Origin: Mallotus nudiflorus
Lineage: Eukaryota; Streptophyta; Magnoliopsida; Malpighiales; Euphorbiaceae
Direction of reading: 5' to 3'
Assembly (NCBI GenBank): GCA_947683625.1
Contig: CANTUR010000055.1
Location: 2,232,501-2,296,500 of the forward strand
DNA: 64,000 bases
The position numbers and the translations under genes were made by a program. Below are positions 12,084 to 23,950 of the stretch, piece by piece. Below the pieces are notes generated by a model that did not search any database, was not told where the DNA came from, and saw only the letters and a program-made list of their open reading frames with translations. Position 1 is the first letter of the stretch, and each line of letters begins with the position of its first letter.

Positions 12084-13506
12084 CTAATAAGCCATAATGT
12101 ATAAAGCATCCTGTCCTTTTTTAACAGGAGAGTCAACCTCCATACCAATAATATCATACACCCTTCCCTTTCTCTTCAGACTAGGAGATGTTGATTCAAG
12201 CAGTTGAATTCTAAAACCAATACCACCTATATGTATAGACCGACCATAACTTAATTTTTTAAATTTATGTAAAGATAACTTGGTTTTAGTATTATATGGT
12301 GACATGGAGGGTTGTACCGATGAGACAATAGGAGTAGTTAGAAAAGAGATATGAGTAGGAGAAGGAATTTTAATATTAGCCATAGTAGATGATCCCACTA
12401 GTTAGGGCACAATTGAAAGGGAAGAAGGAACCATCAGATGTGTAGCGGAGACATGTTCAATATAAGATGTAGACCCACAATGTGAAGTAGTTATTATAAG
12501 GACATTATAGGTGGTGTCATACACCACAGTTTTAAGTAGAGACTATAATTATAACTGGCGACACACCTTTGCCTTGGCAGGATCAGGAATGATGCTACCA
12601 ATAGGACAGGGATTGTCATGAGAGAACCCATGCTTGGAAATCATAGTCTTTATAGTAGCACGATTTTAAATTTAAGATGCTCACAATTGAGGGCCATATG
12701 GCCAATCCTACACCGTAACATTATCAAGCTTAACATTACATTCATCTTCCACACCTTATGTGGCCACCCCAATAACAGTAGTTCAATAGTTTTTCATACT
12801 GAAAATACACCCAAATGCATTCCCCCTTATTATTAAGAATGATAGTTCTTCAATTCAATGAATAGTCACATCTAAACGAACTTATATAGCATCATACTTG
12901 CTTTAAGAGTCAATATCTACAGGATGAATTTCAATAACTTCCCCTATTTTGGTTCTTACTTGCACTAGTAAGGCATGATCTTTGCAATTAAGAGGCAAAT
13001 TACAAATGCAAACCTAGAATAACCAATGGGAGAGGTTAATATGAGATGATTTCTCATCACCATTAATTTCCCCAAGCACCACAAGTTGACAATCATAATG
13101 CCACTAATTATCATGTAGCACTTGCATGTTGTCTGCCTTAAATTGAAATTCACACACAAAGAGATTTAATACATCTTCATCTAAAAAAATACACAATGCA
13201 CCAATAAACTCACCCAATTGAGCACATAAATTAAGAGGCCTAGAGGAGAGAATTTGTCCTACCAAGCAGCGACTCTATTTAGTATCATCTTCTATATGAT
13301 GGCTAAAATCCACTTCTTCCTCTTCATCCTTTGTCAATGAGAAGTTCTACCAGAGAATTTCCAATTAACTTGCAATTGGACACTAAGAAAATATGAAAAA
13401 AAATCATGACAAAAGTCACGATGTATAAAGATAAAGAAAAAACATGAAAATCAAAGTGGGGAAGCCTTAACTTCGTTAAGAGAAAGTCGTCCATAGAAGG
13501 AAGCAA
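12084..13506 (-). pseudogene. LINE ORF1 relic (DUF4283-type, zinc knuckle)
   Basis: ORF1 lies upstream of the endonuclease and in intact elements encodes an RNA-binding protein. Pieces in several frames at 13200-12900 fit the DUF4283 domain common in plant LINE ORF1 (HYDCQLVVLGEINGDEKS, then CNLPLNCKDHALLVQVRTK). Near 12730-12680 a segment reads CRIGHMALNC, a damaged C-x2-C-x4-H-x4-C zinc knuckle. The C-terminal frame 12398-12084 is serine- and lysine-rich. A short N-terminal frame is present at 13506-13324. At least four frame changes separate these pieces. Confidence 0.65.
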
Positions 13507-13518
13507 ATAGTTAAAAGT

Positions 13519-13567
13519 TCTCTCTCTCTCTTATATATATATATATACACACACACATACACATACA

Positions 13568-13613
<46 letters not shown>
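13519..13613. repeat. Compound (CT)n-(TA)n-(CA)n microsatellite
   Basis: A CT run, a TA run and a long, slightly interrupted CA run follow one another between the 5' side of the LINE and the left arm of the fold-back element. A second CA run of the same kind occurs at 13918-13935, in the same position relative to the next arm copy. Confidence 0.9.
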
Positions 13614-13615
<2 letters not shown>

Positions 13616-14225
13616 TGAACCCATAAAAAAGTAAGAAAAAATTACACTTAAAAGGTTACAAATTATCAAGAATTATAATAGATAGATGTTAACTTTTATA
13701 CTTTTTGGTTCATAATACTTGAATGATTCTTGAGTTTTTTTTCTTCTTCTTCTTCATTTTGTTTTATTTTTCCTTGTTGTTGTTTTTTTAGATTATTATT
13801 AGGTTATTGTTATTGTTTTGTAATTGTTGAAAGGTTATTTTAATGTTGTTTGGTGTTTATTGGTTGCTAAAAGGTTATTGTTGGGTTGTTGTAGTGGAAA
13901 CTAATTATATTGTAATATACACACACACACACACATATACATACATGAACCCATAAAAAAGTAAGCAAAAATTATATTTAAAAGGTTACAAATCATCAAG
14001 AATTATAATAGATAGGTGTTAACTTTTCTTCTTTTTGCTTCTTAATACTTGAATGATTCTTGAGTTTTTTTTCTTCTTCTTCTTTATTTTATTTTATTTT
14101 ATTTTTTGTTGTTATTGTTGTTTTTCAGATTGTTATTGGGTTATTGTTATTGTTTGTAATTGTTGAGGTTATTTTAATGTTATTTGGTTGCTAAAAGGTT
14201 ATTGTTGGGTTGTTGTAGTGGTTTT
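13611..14225. repeat. 330-bp tandem duplication of the fold-back arm tip
   Basis: The block beginning ATACATGAACCCATAAAAAA at 13611 occurs again at 13941 with roughly 90% identity by eye over some 290 bp, including the CA run before it. The two copies diverge after GTTGGGTTGTTGTAGTGG (about 13905 and 14221). The second copy continues into the rest of the arm, so the first is the extra copy. The CA runs at both junctions suggest unequal exchange. Confidence 0.85.
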
Positions 14226-15040
14226 ATGATTTTTTGGTTTTTGTTCATGATTTTTAGTTGTTTTAAGTTAATCTTTTTCCAAGTTGTTGTTGGGTTATTT
14301 TTAGGTTGTTTTTGTGGTTATTGTCTATATTTTTCTCTTCGTTTTAAGTTATGTTTTAAATTGTTGTTGGGTTGTTGTTTTTTTGTGGTTTTTTATTGAA
14401 GGGTTGTTGTAAAGTTGTTTTAATGTTGTTTATTGATTTTTGGTTATTGAAAAGTTCTTAGATTACTGTGGTTGTTTTATAGTTATTTTTAGTTGTTATC
14501 AGGTTGTTATCCATGTTATTTTATTGTTTTAAGTTGTTTTTAGGTTGTTGTTGTCCATATTTTCCATTTGTTTTGTGTTTTTAGGTTGTTTTAGAGTTAT
14601 TTTGTGGTTGTTCATATTTTCTCTTTATTTTAAGTTGTTTTTTAGGTTATTGTTATTTTTAGTTGTTTTTTGGTTGTTCTAATGTTATTTGTCATTTTTT
14701 AGATTGTTGAAAGGTTGTTATCATATTGTTGTTGGGTTTTTTTTTATTTTCCTATGCTTTTATTCTTTTTGTAAGATTATTTTGTACTTGTTTGTTATTT
14801 TTTTTTCTTGTTGAATGATTGGCTTTTGTTTTTTGGGTTGTTGTTAGGGGTGAGCAAGAACCGACCAAATCTGAATTTTCGATCTAACCTGGCCCAAAAT
14901 TTAGCTTCGATTTGGCTTCTATGATGAGAGGCAACACATGTTAGGTGAAGGGTAGGCGGGTGTACAGTGTTCGATTGGCGGGTCAAGGGAGGAAAAGTGT
15001 TGCTCAACCTGCCCGAATTTCCAATATTAGGCATTGAACC

Positions 15041-15078
15041 AAAACGATGTCGTTTTAGTTATAGGGGTACTATATAAG
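15041..15078 (+). promoter_or_regulatory. Likely hAT transposase promoter
   Basis: A near-palindrome AAAACGATGTCGTTTT (15041-15056) is followed by a good TATA box, TATATAAG (15071-15078). A CT-rich leader begins about 30 bp farther on, as is usual for plant transcripts. The position near the left end of the hAT and upstream of the transposase fits a promoter. This is inferred from sequence pattern only. Confidence 0.6.
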
Positions 15079-16422
15079 GATAAAACCCTACATTTCTTCA
15101 TTTTTCACTCCCTTCCTCTCTCTGCAGACTCTGCCTCTTGTCTCTCTCTTTGTCTTTTCCTATCATATCCTCTCTTGCTCTCCTCTCACAGTCCTTTTCT
15201 TTCTCTCAAAACCCTAATTTATATCTTAAAACCCTAGCAAGTAACAGCTCTCTATAAACCTTTGATAGTCATCTATCTTTCCTTAGTTCTCTCATTCTTG
15301 GTTCAGTCTCTTTTGTCATTTTTATTATTGCAATTAATTTTTTTTCAAATAGATCACCATTTGATCTCCATTGAAGATTTGTTAATTAAAGGTAAAACAT
15401 GGAAGATTTTCATTTTTTTGTTTGTGGTTTTATTTGCTTTTTGGTTTAGTTGGTTATTTGTAAAAAAAAAATTTGATACGTGTAATATTTGTTGCTTAAT
15501 ATTAAATTTTACAAATATGTTGTTATGACATTTAATCTTGTTAAATTGATAGATCTATTATTTTTTACAGTTAATATGTTTTTAATCTATATTATACTTA
15601 TAGATTTGTGCATATTTTATATGGATTCGTTATGGATCTAACATGCATGTAAAAAAAATTGTCTGCTTTAAAATTTTCTTTTGTTCTAATTTATAGATCT
15701 AACATGTGTGGATCTAAAATAAAATTAACATTATTTATTATCTATGAGAACATAAAATGTGTGTTTGAAAGTTATTTTCGATTCCACAAATACATATTTT
15801 TATTATGATTCATATATATCTATAATTATTTCAATTTTTAATTTTTTATAGATCCACAATATTTTTTTGTTTATATTATTTTTATAGATATAAAATTATA
15901 TTTATGTTTATTTTGATTATTTATGTAATTATGTTGATATTTATTTATATTATTGATATATATCATTCATTTATATTATTTATTTATATTATTTATGTTG
16001 ATTTTTATTTTTATTTATTTATATATACATTTTATTTATATTATTTACATATCTTTATTTCTGTATATTTTATTTATTTATGCTAATGTTTATGTGTTTG
16101 TATTCTCAATTTCTAATTTATAATAATGATATGTGAAATTTTGTTTCTTTGTTCTGTCAATGTTTGTGACTATTTATAAAATAACAGACAATTTGTTTCT
16201 TTGTTCTCTGTTTGCATCTGTGATTGCTTCTAAAGTTCCTATTGGTGGAAGCTTAAAGTTTTAACATAAAAAAAGGGTGGAAGCATTCACTATGATATGA
16301 TTTGAAGCATTAACAACTAAAATAAGATATAATTAAATTAAATTTGTTTTATTAGTTTTTAATTGATATTTGAGTGAATTTAATGTGTGATTCTGACTGT
16401 TTTTTTTTTAAATGTGTCATTC

Positions 16423-18799
16423 ATGAAGATGGAGAAAACCAGTGGCAATAATAATGCCATTGGTTCGAACCCTAAGGTGGTGGAAGCCATAAATGCACTT
16501 ACTGGCTCTTAGAATGAGACTCAGGCTTAGCCTAATGGTGTTGCTAATGCTAAGAAATGAAAAGAGATTGAACCAAAATTCATTATCTGGCAATATTTTT
16601 AAAGAATTAAGGATGAGTCCGATGTTGTTGTCAAAGGTAAATGTATTTATTATGGTTCCTCTATACATGCTCACTCTAAAAGACATGGAACTTCTTTTTT
16701 AAAAAACCATGTTATGCATTGCATGAAATTCCTCATAATAAAAATGTTAGGCAAGCACTATTAACATTTAAACTTATTGGGGTGGAGGCATATGATACGT
16801 AATCTGTTAGCTTAGGCACTTGGAAATTTGAGCTAGAGGCTATTAGGAAATCACTTGCACATATGGTAATTATTAATGAAGTAACATTTAAGTTTGTTAA
16901 GGGGGGTGGGTTCAAGAACTTCATGGTTGTTGCATGTTTACACTTTAAAATACCATCTAGATGGAATGTAAGTAGGGACTTTTATAATATTTTTGTGTTT
17001 GAGAGGGTGAAGCTAAAAATTTTTATGAAGGAACACTGCTAAAGAATCAGCATCACTACTAATTCTTGGACATCCATTCAATGAATAAATTACATATGTG
17101 TGATTGCTCACTTCATTGATGATAATTAGAATTTGCATAAAAAGATAATATCCTTCGTCCCTGTTACATCTCATAGGGGGAGTACCTTGCTAAGGCTTTA
17201 AAGAATATTTTACTAGATTAAGGAATTAAAAATGTATTCACAGTCACAGTGGATAACGCTTTATCCAATAACACTATAATTGGGTATTTTAAAAAGAAAA
17301 TGTTAAGTTAAGGGGCTTATTTTGTTAGGTTGAAGTTCTTACATATGAGATGTTTAGCTCACATCCTCAATTTTGGTTGTAAATGATGGGTTACAAGAGG
17401 TTAATGTGTTTGTAAAAAAGGTGAGAGAGGCAATAAGATACATTAAAAATAATCCTACTAGGTTGAGAAAGTTTAGAGAAATTTCTAATCTCGTTGGGGT
17501 GGAGTCAAAATGCTCTTTGTCTCTTAATGTCCCTACAAGGTAGAATTCCACCTACATCATGTTAAAAACTGCATGTTCATTTGAGAAAATTTTTGATAAA
17601 TATGAGGAGATAGAGTCCTCTTTCAGATTAAATTTGGTTAATGATATACCTACTTTTTGTGTCTAGGATTCGGTTAGGCAAATGGTTGATATGTTGAAGG
17701 TGTTATATAATATAACTGTCAAGATTTTTGGTTTTAATTATATGACTAGCAAATAATTTTTTCTCTAAAATTTCTTATTTGAATTGCATTATTAATGACT
17801 AGAAATCTTCTTTATTTGAGAAAATTTTAACAAATAGGAGGAGACAGAGTCCTCTTTCAAATTAAATTTGGGTGATGATATACCTACTTTTTGTGTCTGG
17901 GATTCAGTTAGGCAAATGGTTGATATATTGAAGGTGTTATATGATATAACTGTCAAGATTTATGGTTTTAATTATATGACTAGCAAATAATTTTTTCTGT
18001 AAAATTTCTTATTTTAATTGCATTATTAATGACTAGCAATCTTTTTATAAGTTGTCTATTTATAACATGGGCAACAACATGAAATAAAAATTTGACAAAT
18101 ATTAAGGAGATCCACAGAAAATGAACTTTCTTATCTTTATTGCTACAATTCTTAATCCTCGATATAAACTGGAGTTTCTTGAATTTTCTTTTAATCAACA
18201 TCTTGGTGATGGGGTTGGAAGCAATTCATTCATTAACATGAAGTTTGATTTGCATCTCTTATTTGATGATTATGTTTTAATATATGCTTCATCTGTTGCC
18301 TTTGAGCATGGTTTTAATAGTCAGTCAATCTAGAATACTTAGTCAAATATTGAAACTGAGATGCCAACTTATGGGAATACAATGTCTTTGAAAGCTAGAT
18401 TCAAGAAGCATAAACAGGAATCTGGAATGGGTGAAAGTAAAAAATCAGACTTGAAATATATCTTAGTGAGGTAGTTATGGAAGCTGAGGAGCTTTTGATA
18501 TCCTCAGTTGGTGGAAGTTGAATTCTGTGAGGTTTCCAATTCTTTCATGTATGGCTAAAGATGTTCTAGCTGTTCCTGTTTCAATTGTGGCTTTTAAATT
18601 TTGTTTTAGTAGTTTTGGTCATATTCTGGATGTTTTTCGAAGTTCCATAACTCCAAAAATGGTTGAAGCATTGATTTGTTCCCAAAATTGGCTTAAAATG
18701 CCAAACCAAATAATTGGGGTGGAAGAAACATTAAAAGAGTTGGAGTCTCTTGAAAAAGTTCCTGTTTTATTTCATTTTTCATTAATGTTCTTTATTTAA
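16423..18799 (+). pseudogene. hAT transposase, degenerate (BED finger to hATC)
   Basis: An ATG at 16423 (or 16429) opens a frame of the RICESLEEPER/DAYSLEEPER-like hAT group. The BED zinc finger follows (IKDESDVVVKGKC, then AHSKRHGTSFLKNH), but its second cysteine is tyrosine (CIYYG). The core includes HMRCLAHIL near 17350 and an NST-type block near 17545. A DUF4413-like linker (MNFLIFIATILNPRYKLEF) is at 18121, and the hATC dimerisation region (RFPILSCMAKDVLAVPVS, later FRSSITPKMVEALICSQNW) lies at about 18530-18690. Early stops are TAG, TGA or TAA where Gln or Arg is expected. Frameshifts and a 235-bp duplication add to the damage. The long leader (15080-16420) may hold an intron. Confidence 0.9.
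17580..18045 (+). repeat. 235-bp tandem duplication inside the transposase
   Basis: The segment 17580-17810 is repeated at 17815-18045 at an offset of about 235 bp and with about 93% identity by eye. It encodes the region reading ESSFRLNLVNDIPTFC and the coding block after it. The duplication breaks the transposase order and must postdate its loss of function or have caused it. Confidence 0.85.
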
Positions 18800-20540
18800 T
18801 TGCATTTAATCTACTGCATGTCCAAAATTTCTAAATCTTTGCTTGTTCATTTTCTTTATAAATTTTGAACTTGTGGGTAGTGGCCCTTCTCTTGCTCAGT
18901 TAATTATCTTATTCTATGTCAATTTGTGCCATATTTTTTGCTTGCTTCCTTTCTTTACTGTGACTATAACCAACTTGATGTGCCTAAATTGTTTGCTTAA
19001 TCAATTGAGATGCCTATATTGATGTTGCATAAACTTTGATTGTGTTTGAACATATTAAAGAGGCAACGATGATGCTTCCACCCCTATGATCTTTTTAAAT
19101 TCAAAGTATGTATGCTTAAGTTTCTTTAGTGGCTTTTATTTTAGTTTAGTTACTAGAAATATGGCTGCATCTTTATGTTGAAAATGCTCTATTTTGAGCC
19201 TCTTTAATATATTTTTGGTAATGATGATGCTTCCACCCCTTAAATGTTTTCTGATATATATTAGAATGGTGTGCTCTATTTAACTAGGTGGTTATTTTCT
19301 TTGCTGCCAAAAAATTGAGCTCTATTCTAAATATGATCTGAATACAAAGCATCCTGAGCCTACTTGTCATCTACTACATATTTTATTTTCATTTAGTAAT
19401 CTATATATTTTCTTCAATTGAAATTATGCATCTTGTTTGCAATGTGAATCTACAAGTGCAATAAAAATATGACTGTTGCAAATTGTAGTTGGTTTTTTTT
19501 GGATTTCTACAGTATATTTTTGGGTGTTTTTTTGGATAGATTACTACTGCTACATAGTTAATTTTTTCATAATAGGGTGGATAGCAATTTCTAAGCCTGC
19601 ATTATAGTAGTCTACTTTATTTTTTTATATGCAGCATAATGCGGTATGTCAATTCTTTTTTATAATTAAGTCATAATATACAACAAGTGTATATTTTGGA
19701 CATTGTAAATGTATGGGCTTGGCCTAAAAATATCAATTAAATCAATTTGTAATCAGTACGTATATTTATGTAGCCCAAAAATAAAAGGCCCTGATTATCA
19801 AAGTATCCCAAAAAGGCCCAACATGAGGTCCAAACTGACTATATTCAGTTTTCGAAGAAGTCGATTTCTTCCTCTTCAACAGGTAAGTTCGGCCATGCAA
19901 ATTATCTCCCAAAACTCAATTGGTTTACTTGTTTTCTTCACTTGACTTACTCGATGCTCACCCCTAGTTGTTGTTGCTATTTTTGGTTCTTGAAGGATTA
20001 TTGTGAGATTGTGTTTATTTTTTGTTATTGAAAGGTTGTTGTTAACTTGTTATTTGGTTATTATTGGTATTTTTTTTATGTTGTTGTATGATTTATAGTC
20101 ATTGTTGATGATTGTTGTTGTTAATATAGTTGTGATGAGGTTGAGAATAGCACCATATTTTTTAAAGAAATTTTGTTCTTCTTGTTTTTGTTCTTTTTAT
20201 TTTTAAGAGCCGACTTGGAGCTATACAAAGAGAAATTCTCTTTATCTTCAAATTAATCATTTAATCAAGTACACTCCCCCTTTAATTTGATTTCTATTTG
20301 ATTCTCAAAGGAACATATAAAATTTTGCTTTATTTTTTGTGCATTTTTGCAGCCTGTGTGCTAGTTTAAAGAATCTAATTGTTTCAAGCTTATATTTTTT
20401 TTCATTTTTCTTGTAAGTAATGTATTTAGTGTTAGATTGTATTTATGATGGGATTTTTCAACTACCCTTTAATATCAACAATTTGTGTTGTTAATGGTTC
20501 TTGTTTCGAAGAGAATTTTTCATGCCTAAGCCTTGGGCTC

Positions 20541-21372
20541 TTTTTTCTTTTGAACCATGCAAAATTATCAATAACCCAACAACCTTAAACACAACTATAA
20601 AGCAATTATAAAATAACAACAACCCAACAACAACATAAAAAAAAACTTAAAATGAAGAGAAAATATGGACAAGTATAAAACAATTAGAAAACAACCTAAC
20701 AAATAAATTAAAACAAATGGAAGATATTAACAACAACCACAAAAGCAACCCAACAACAACCTAAAAACATTAAATCAATAACAAAGGACAACAACCTAAT
20801 AACATTCAAAGAACAACCACTAAAATAACCACAAAATATCCACAACCCTAAAACAACCTTTTAGTAACCAAAAAACAACTTCACAACAATCCCTTATAAA
20901 AAAAAATTATAAAACAACAACCCAACAAAAGCTTAAAAAAAAAGAAGCTAACTTAAAACAAAGAGAAAATATGGACAATAATAGTAAAACAACCCAAAAA
21001 TAACCCAAAAACTTTAAAAAAATTTAACTTAAAACAATAACAAAGCATGGACAATAACCACACAACAATCCTAAAACAACCACAAACCAACTATAATAAC
21101 CCAATAACAACCTTTCAGCAACCAAAAAAACCAAACAATATTAAAATAACCTCACAACCCCTTCAACAACTACAAAACAATAACAATAACCCAACAACAA
21201 CCTAAAAATAGCAACAACAAAAAAACAAAATAAAGCAAAAGAAAAAGAAGAAAAAGAAGAGAATTAAAAAATCAACCATGTATTAAGAACCAAATAAAAA
21301 TTTAAAACCAACCCATTACAATTCTTGAAATTTGTGACTTTCTAAACATAATTTTTCTTACTTTCTTATGAG
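20541..21372. repeat. Right arm of the fold-back element
   Basis: This stretch is rich in AACAACCCAACAAC-like units, the reverse complement of the GTT-rich left arm. The order of non-repetitive landmarks (poly-pyrimidine tract, GAATTGTAAT block, tip sequence) is mirrored relative to the left arm. Transcription through both arms would give a long hairpin RNA. The segment 20131-20540 between the arms is unpaired and shows no gene. Confidence 0.75.
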
Positions 21373-23255
21373 TTATTGTATATGTTAATGTATATAAAAA
21401 TATATTCATGAAGATATATAAGAAATTATGAGAAACTTCATTGTTGTTTGGGTCTATTTAGACAGACGGGTCTTTGATAGACAACAAAGATCAAGCAAGA
21501 AAATAAGGATTAAGAGAAGAGCAAAAAAATTTATGGAGACTTCTAATTTATCTCAAGAAAGCGAGAGAGATGAGACAACGAGAGAGAAGGAGAAAGTGAG
21601 AGCCATGGAGAAAAGAAGAACGTAAAATTGAAAAGAAAAATAAAAAAGACTGGAAAACTAAAACACATAAAAGTTAAAATTGAAAAAAAAAAGTGACCGT
21701 AAAACTGAAATATTTTTCTCAAAAATAGTATATAATGATATTTTACCTAGATTGTTTTCATTTAAACAAATGTGATTTTATTTTTTCACACTTTAACATT
21801 TATTTATTAATTCTACAATAATTTTTTAATAATAAAATATTTTATGTTTGATTTTTATAATATAATTATTTAGACATTCTAAATTTAAAAAATATCCTTT
21901 AATGTTTAATAATTTAGAAAAATATAAACTTATTTATTGTGAATTTATATAATTTTACTATTGAATAATTATAAATAGTAATATTACATTGTAGATCTTA
22001 ATAATATTTATTAATAAGACATTAAATTGTAACAAAATAAAATCATAAATTTTTAAATATAAAGAAAAAAATTCTCAACTTTACATGTAAAAATATCTAA
22101 TCACATGGTAATTTTTTTTTCTTCAAAAATAATATATACGTGTGTGGATGGGTGGGTGACTGAGTGAGTGTGTGCATGTGCATATGTGTATATGTGCATG
22201 CGTGTGTATGTGAAATGAAGAGACTAGTGACGGTAAAATCTTTCACAGTAAAACCTTTCACTACTTGATGTTAGCCATGAATTAGCAACAATTTTAACCC
22301 ATTTGAAAAAAGCAATAGTTAAGATAATTAGTGATGACATTGCTAAACCATTGCCAACCTTAGTAATGGATTGAGGAAGAAGAAATTAATGAAGAAATAC
22401 TTTTTGTGACTAATTTTGTTTGCCTTTATTGCATCTATAGAAAGTCACTAATTAGCGACCAAATAGCAACGACAAAAATCTTAATCTGTCGCTAATTTTT
22501 TTAAATAAAAAAATTATTTATGTTGTGACAGATTAGTGGCAACTATTCGTTGCTAAAGGAATTTTTTTATATAAATTTATAATTTTCTTATTTTTTTTAA
22601 TATATAATTTTTTTTTATAAATTATGAAAATAAAGCTACAAATTCTAAACTAAAATTAAAATAATATTAAATCAAAAAAATGTATAAAATATACATATAA
22701 TATAAATATGTACGTACACATGAATCAATAGAAGTTAAAAAGCCAAAAAAAAAAATACAAAACCATTAGAATTATCATAAAAGAGGTGGATATGTGGAAG
22801 AAGGATCTTCATCCCTAGAATCATTAATATATATAACTTTGAAAAGATGACGATCCAATGATCGAAACTCTGGCCTATATGCACACCATCATCGCTCTTC
22901 ACTCTTATTGTATCTAACGCATAGCCTCTTGCTCCTAACGAGGCGTCTCGATTTGTCTTGAGACTTGTGCATACTTAGCTTTAAGCTTCTTTGCTCTCCG
23001 CCCAAGCTCTTGAAAATAGTATAAATAATTGGAAGCAAGGTACAACTATAGGGATCAATATCTCTATCTCTAGTGGAGTCGCAACTGGTAATACCAGTGG
23101 ATTCGACTTGATGTTATTTGGATCACGATTCATTTTTTCTTATTATGGGAAAAATAAAGGAATGTGAGGAGAATATTGAAAGAGTTTAGAGATGATATAA
23201 GTGCACTTATAACCCTCCATCCAGCCAAGAGAAATAAGAGTTGCCACTCGGTATC
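21373..23255. other. Relic DNA without a supported gene
   Basis: The part from 21420 to 21660 is purine-rich with a 65-codon frame of low complexity that I do not accept as a gene. From 21750 to 22130 the DNA is very AT-rich. At 22131-22215 there is a GT-rich degenerate microsatellite. At about 22841-23030, read on the minus strand, there is a lysine/glutamine-rich stretch (ELGRRAKKLKAKYAQVSRQ) that may be a transposon protein fragment. I cannot identify it further. Confidence 0.4.
22237..22565. repeat. Possible CACTA-type subterminal repeats
   Basis: Short words related to TTAGCGAC, GTCGCTAATT and AGTCACTAATTAGCGACC recur in both orientations here. Repeats of this kind are common next to the ends of plant CACTA (En/Spm) elements. 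I found no clean CACTA terminus or 3-bp duplication, so this is only a suggestion. Confidence 0.3.
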
Positions 23256-23585
23256 TGTCACAACACGAACCCCTAAGAGCACATGACCAATGCTAAGGAA
23301 TATGATAGCAATAAGATTCCAAAACCCATGGTAAGTCTAAGGAATTTATTACAAAAATAAAACTAACTTTAAAATTCTAAGAAAAATCAAGCAAAATTTT
23401 TCTTGTACTAAGACAAAAACAAAACTTGTAAAACTGCAAATACACTCTCAATATACATATGTATCAAATCACCAATACAACTCCAATACTCCAATCTTCA
23501 ATACAACACAAATATAGCAACAACAACAACAAATATTCAAATTTACTGAGGTATCTAAAATACTAAATCTTTTAACCATGAATAA

Positions 23586-23950
23586 GGCTCTTTTTGTTTG
23601 CGAAAAATATTTTGTCTTTAAAAAATATTTTCTCTGAAAAATATTTTTTTGGAAAATATTTTCCAAACAAAATATTTTTCCATGTTTGGTTGCAATACTA
23701 AAAAAACAATAAATGAGGAGATAAAATATTGAAAAATAAAAGAGAATGCAATAAATGAGGAGCGAATACATTGGAAAAGGTATTGAAAAATAATTTCCCA
23801 TCCTTAAAATGGGAAATCATTTTCCCTTATTTTGAAGTCATTTTCCTTTGACTAACAAGTTATTTTCTTTGGTAATCCAAATATTGAAAAATAAGGAAAA
23901 ATAAGGAAAATTTTTTTTCGGAAGAATATTTTTCGCAAACAAACGGAGCC
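23586..23950. mobile_element. Tourist-like MITE (PIF/Harbinger), 365 bp, TSD TAA
   Basis: The ends GGCTCTTTTTGTTTGCGAAA and, reversed and complemented, GGCTCCGTTTGTTTGCGAAA are inverted repeats of about 28 bp with few mismatches. TAA flanks both sides (23583-23585 and 23951-23953). The GGC...TGTTTG end type and a TAA duplication fit the PIF/Harbinger superfamily. The interior is a palindromic set of GGAAAATATTTTCC-like words. The matching place in the other LTR of this family (near 48900) shows no such insert, so it arrived after the LTRs were made. Confidence 0.85.

Larger units (their letters stand above)
7919..13510 (-). mobile_element. Decayed plant L1-type LINE
   Basis: Read on the minus strand the order is ORF1 (nucleic-acid-binding), endonuclease, reverse transcriptase, an RT-associated zinc-binding region and a C-terminal RNase H domain. 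This is the standard order of plant L1-type LINEs that carry RNase H. No LTRs flank it. Every domain is broken by stops and frameshifts, and one RT catalytic aspartate is changed. About 5.6 kb is preserved, so it is close to full length. The 5' end is set roughly, where ORF1 similarity ends next to a CT/TA/CA repeat, and the 3' end is set at the (TA)n run. Confidence 0.85.
14845..19966 (+). mobile_element. hAT transposon, 12-bp TIRs, 8-bp target duplication
   Basis: The ends TAGGGGTGAGCA (14845-14856) and TGCTCACCCCTA (19955-19966) are perfect 12-bp inverted repeats of hAT type. The 8 bases GTTGTTGT flank both sides (14837-14844 and 19967-19974), which is the length of target duplication expected for hAT. 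Inside lie a promoter-like region, a leader, and a broken transposase with BED zinc finger and hATC dimerisation region. At 5122 bp it has the length of an autonomous element. It inserted into the left arm of the fold-back element. Confidence 0.95.
13611..21372. mobile_element. Fold-back element with GTT-rich arms, split by a hAT
   Basis: The left arm (13611-14844, continued after the hAT at 19975 to about 20130) is full of short GTTGTTGGGTTATTG-like units. The right arm (about 20541-21372) is the same kind of sequence reversed and complemented, and the outer about 150 bp match in order, for instance CATAAAAAAGTAAGAAAAA at left against TTTTTCTTACTTTCTTATG at right. Without the hAT the element would be about 2.6 kb with a 0.4-kb unpaired centre. 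It has no coding capacity. The ends next to microsatellites hide the target duplication, so the superfamily (Mutator-like or other) is not settled. Confidence 0.75.

Noticed and set aside
12618..12836. Plus-strand frame inside LINE ORF1
   Set aside because: It is the opposite strand of the ORF1 zinc-knuckle region and has no independent support.
15034..15528. Two frames near the start of the hAT (67 and 88 codons)
   Set aside because: They lie in the CT-rich leader and T-rich intron-like part of the hAT. The transposase starts at 16423.
21428..21625. 65-codon basic frame after the fold-back element
   Set aside because: It is purine-rich and low in complexity, with no motif and no partner gene.
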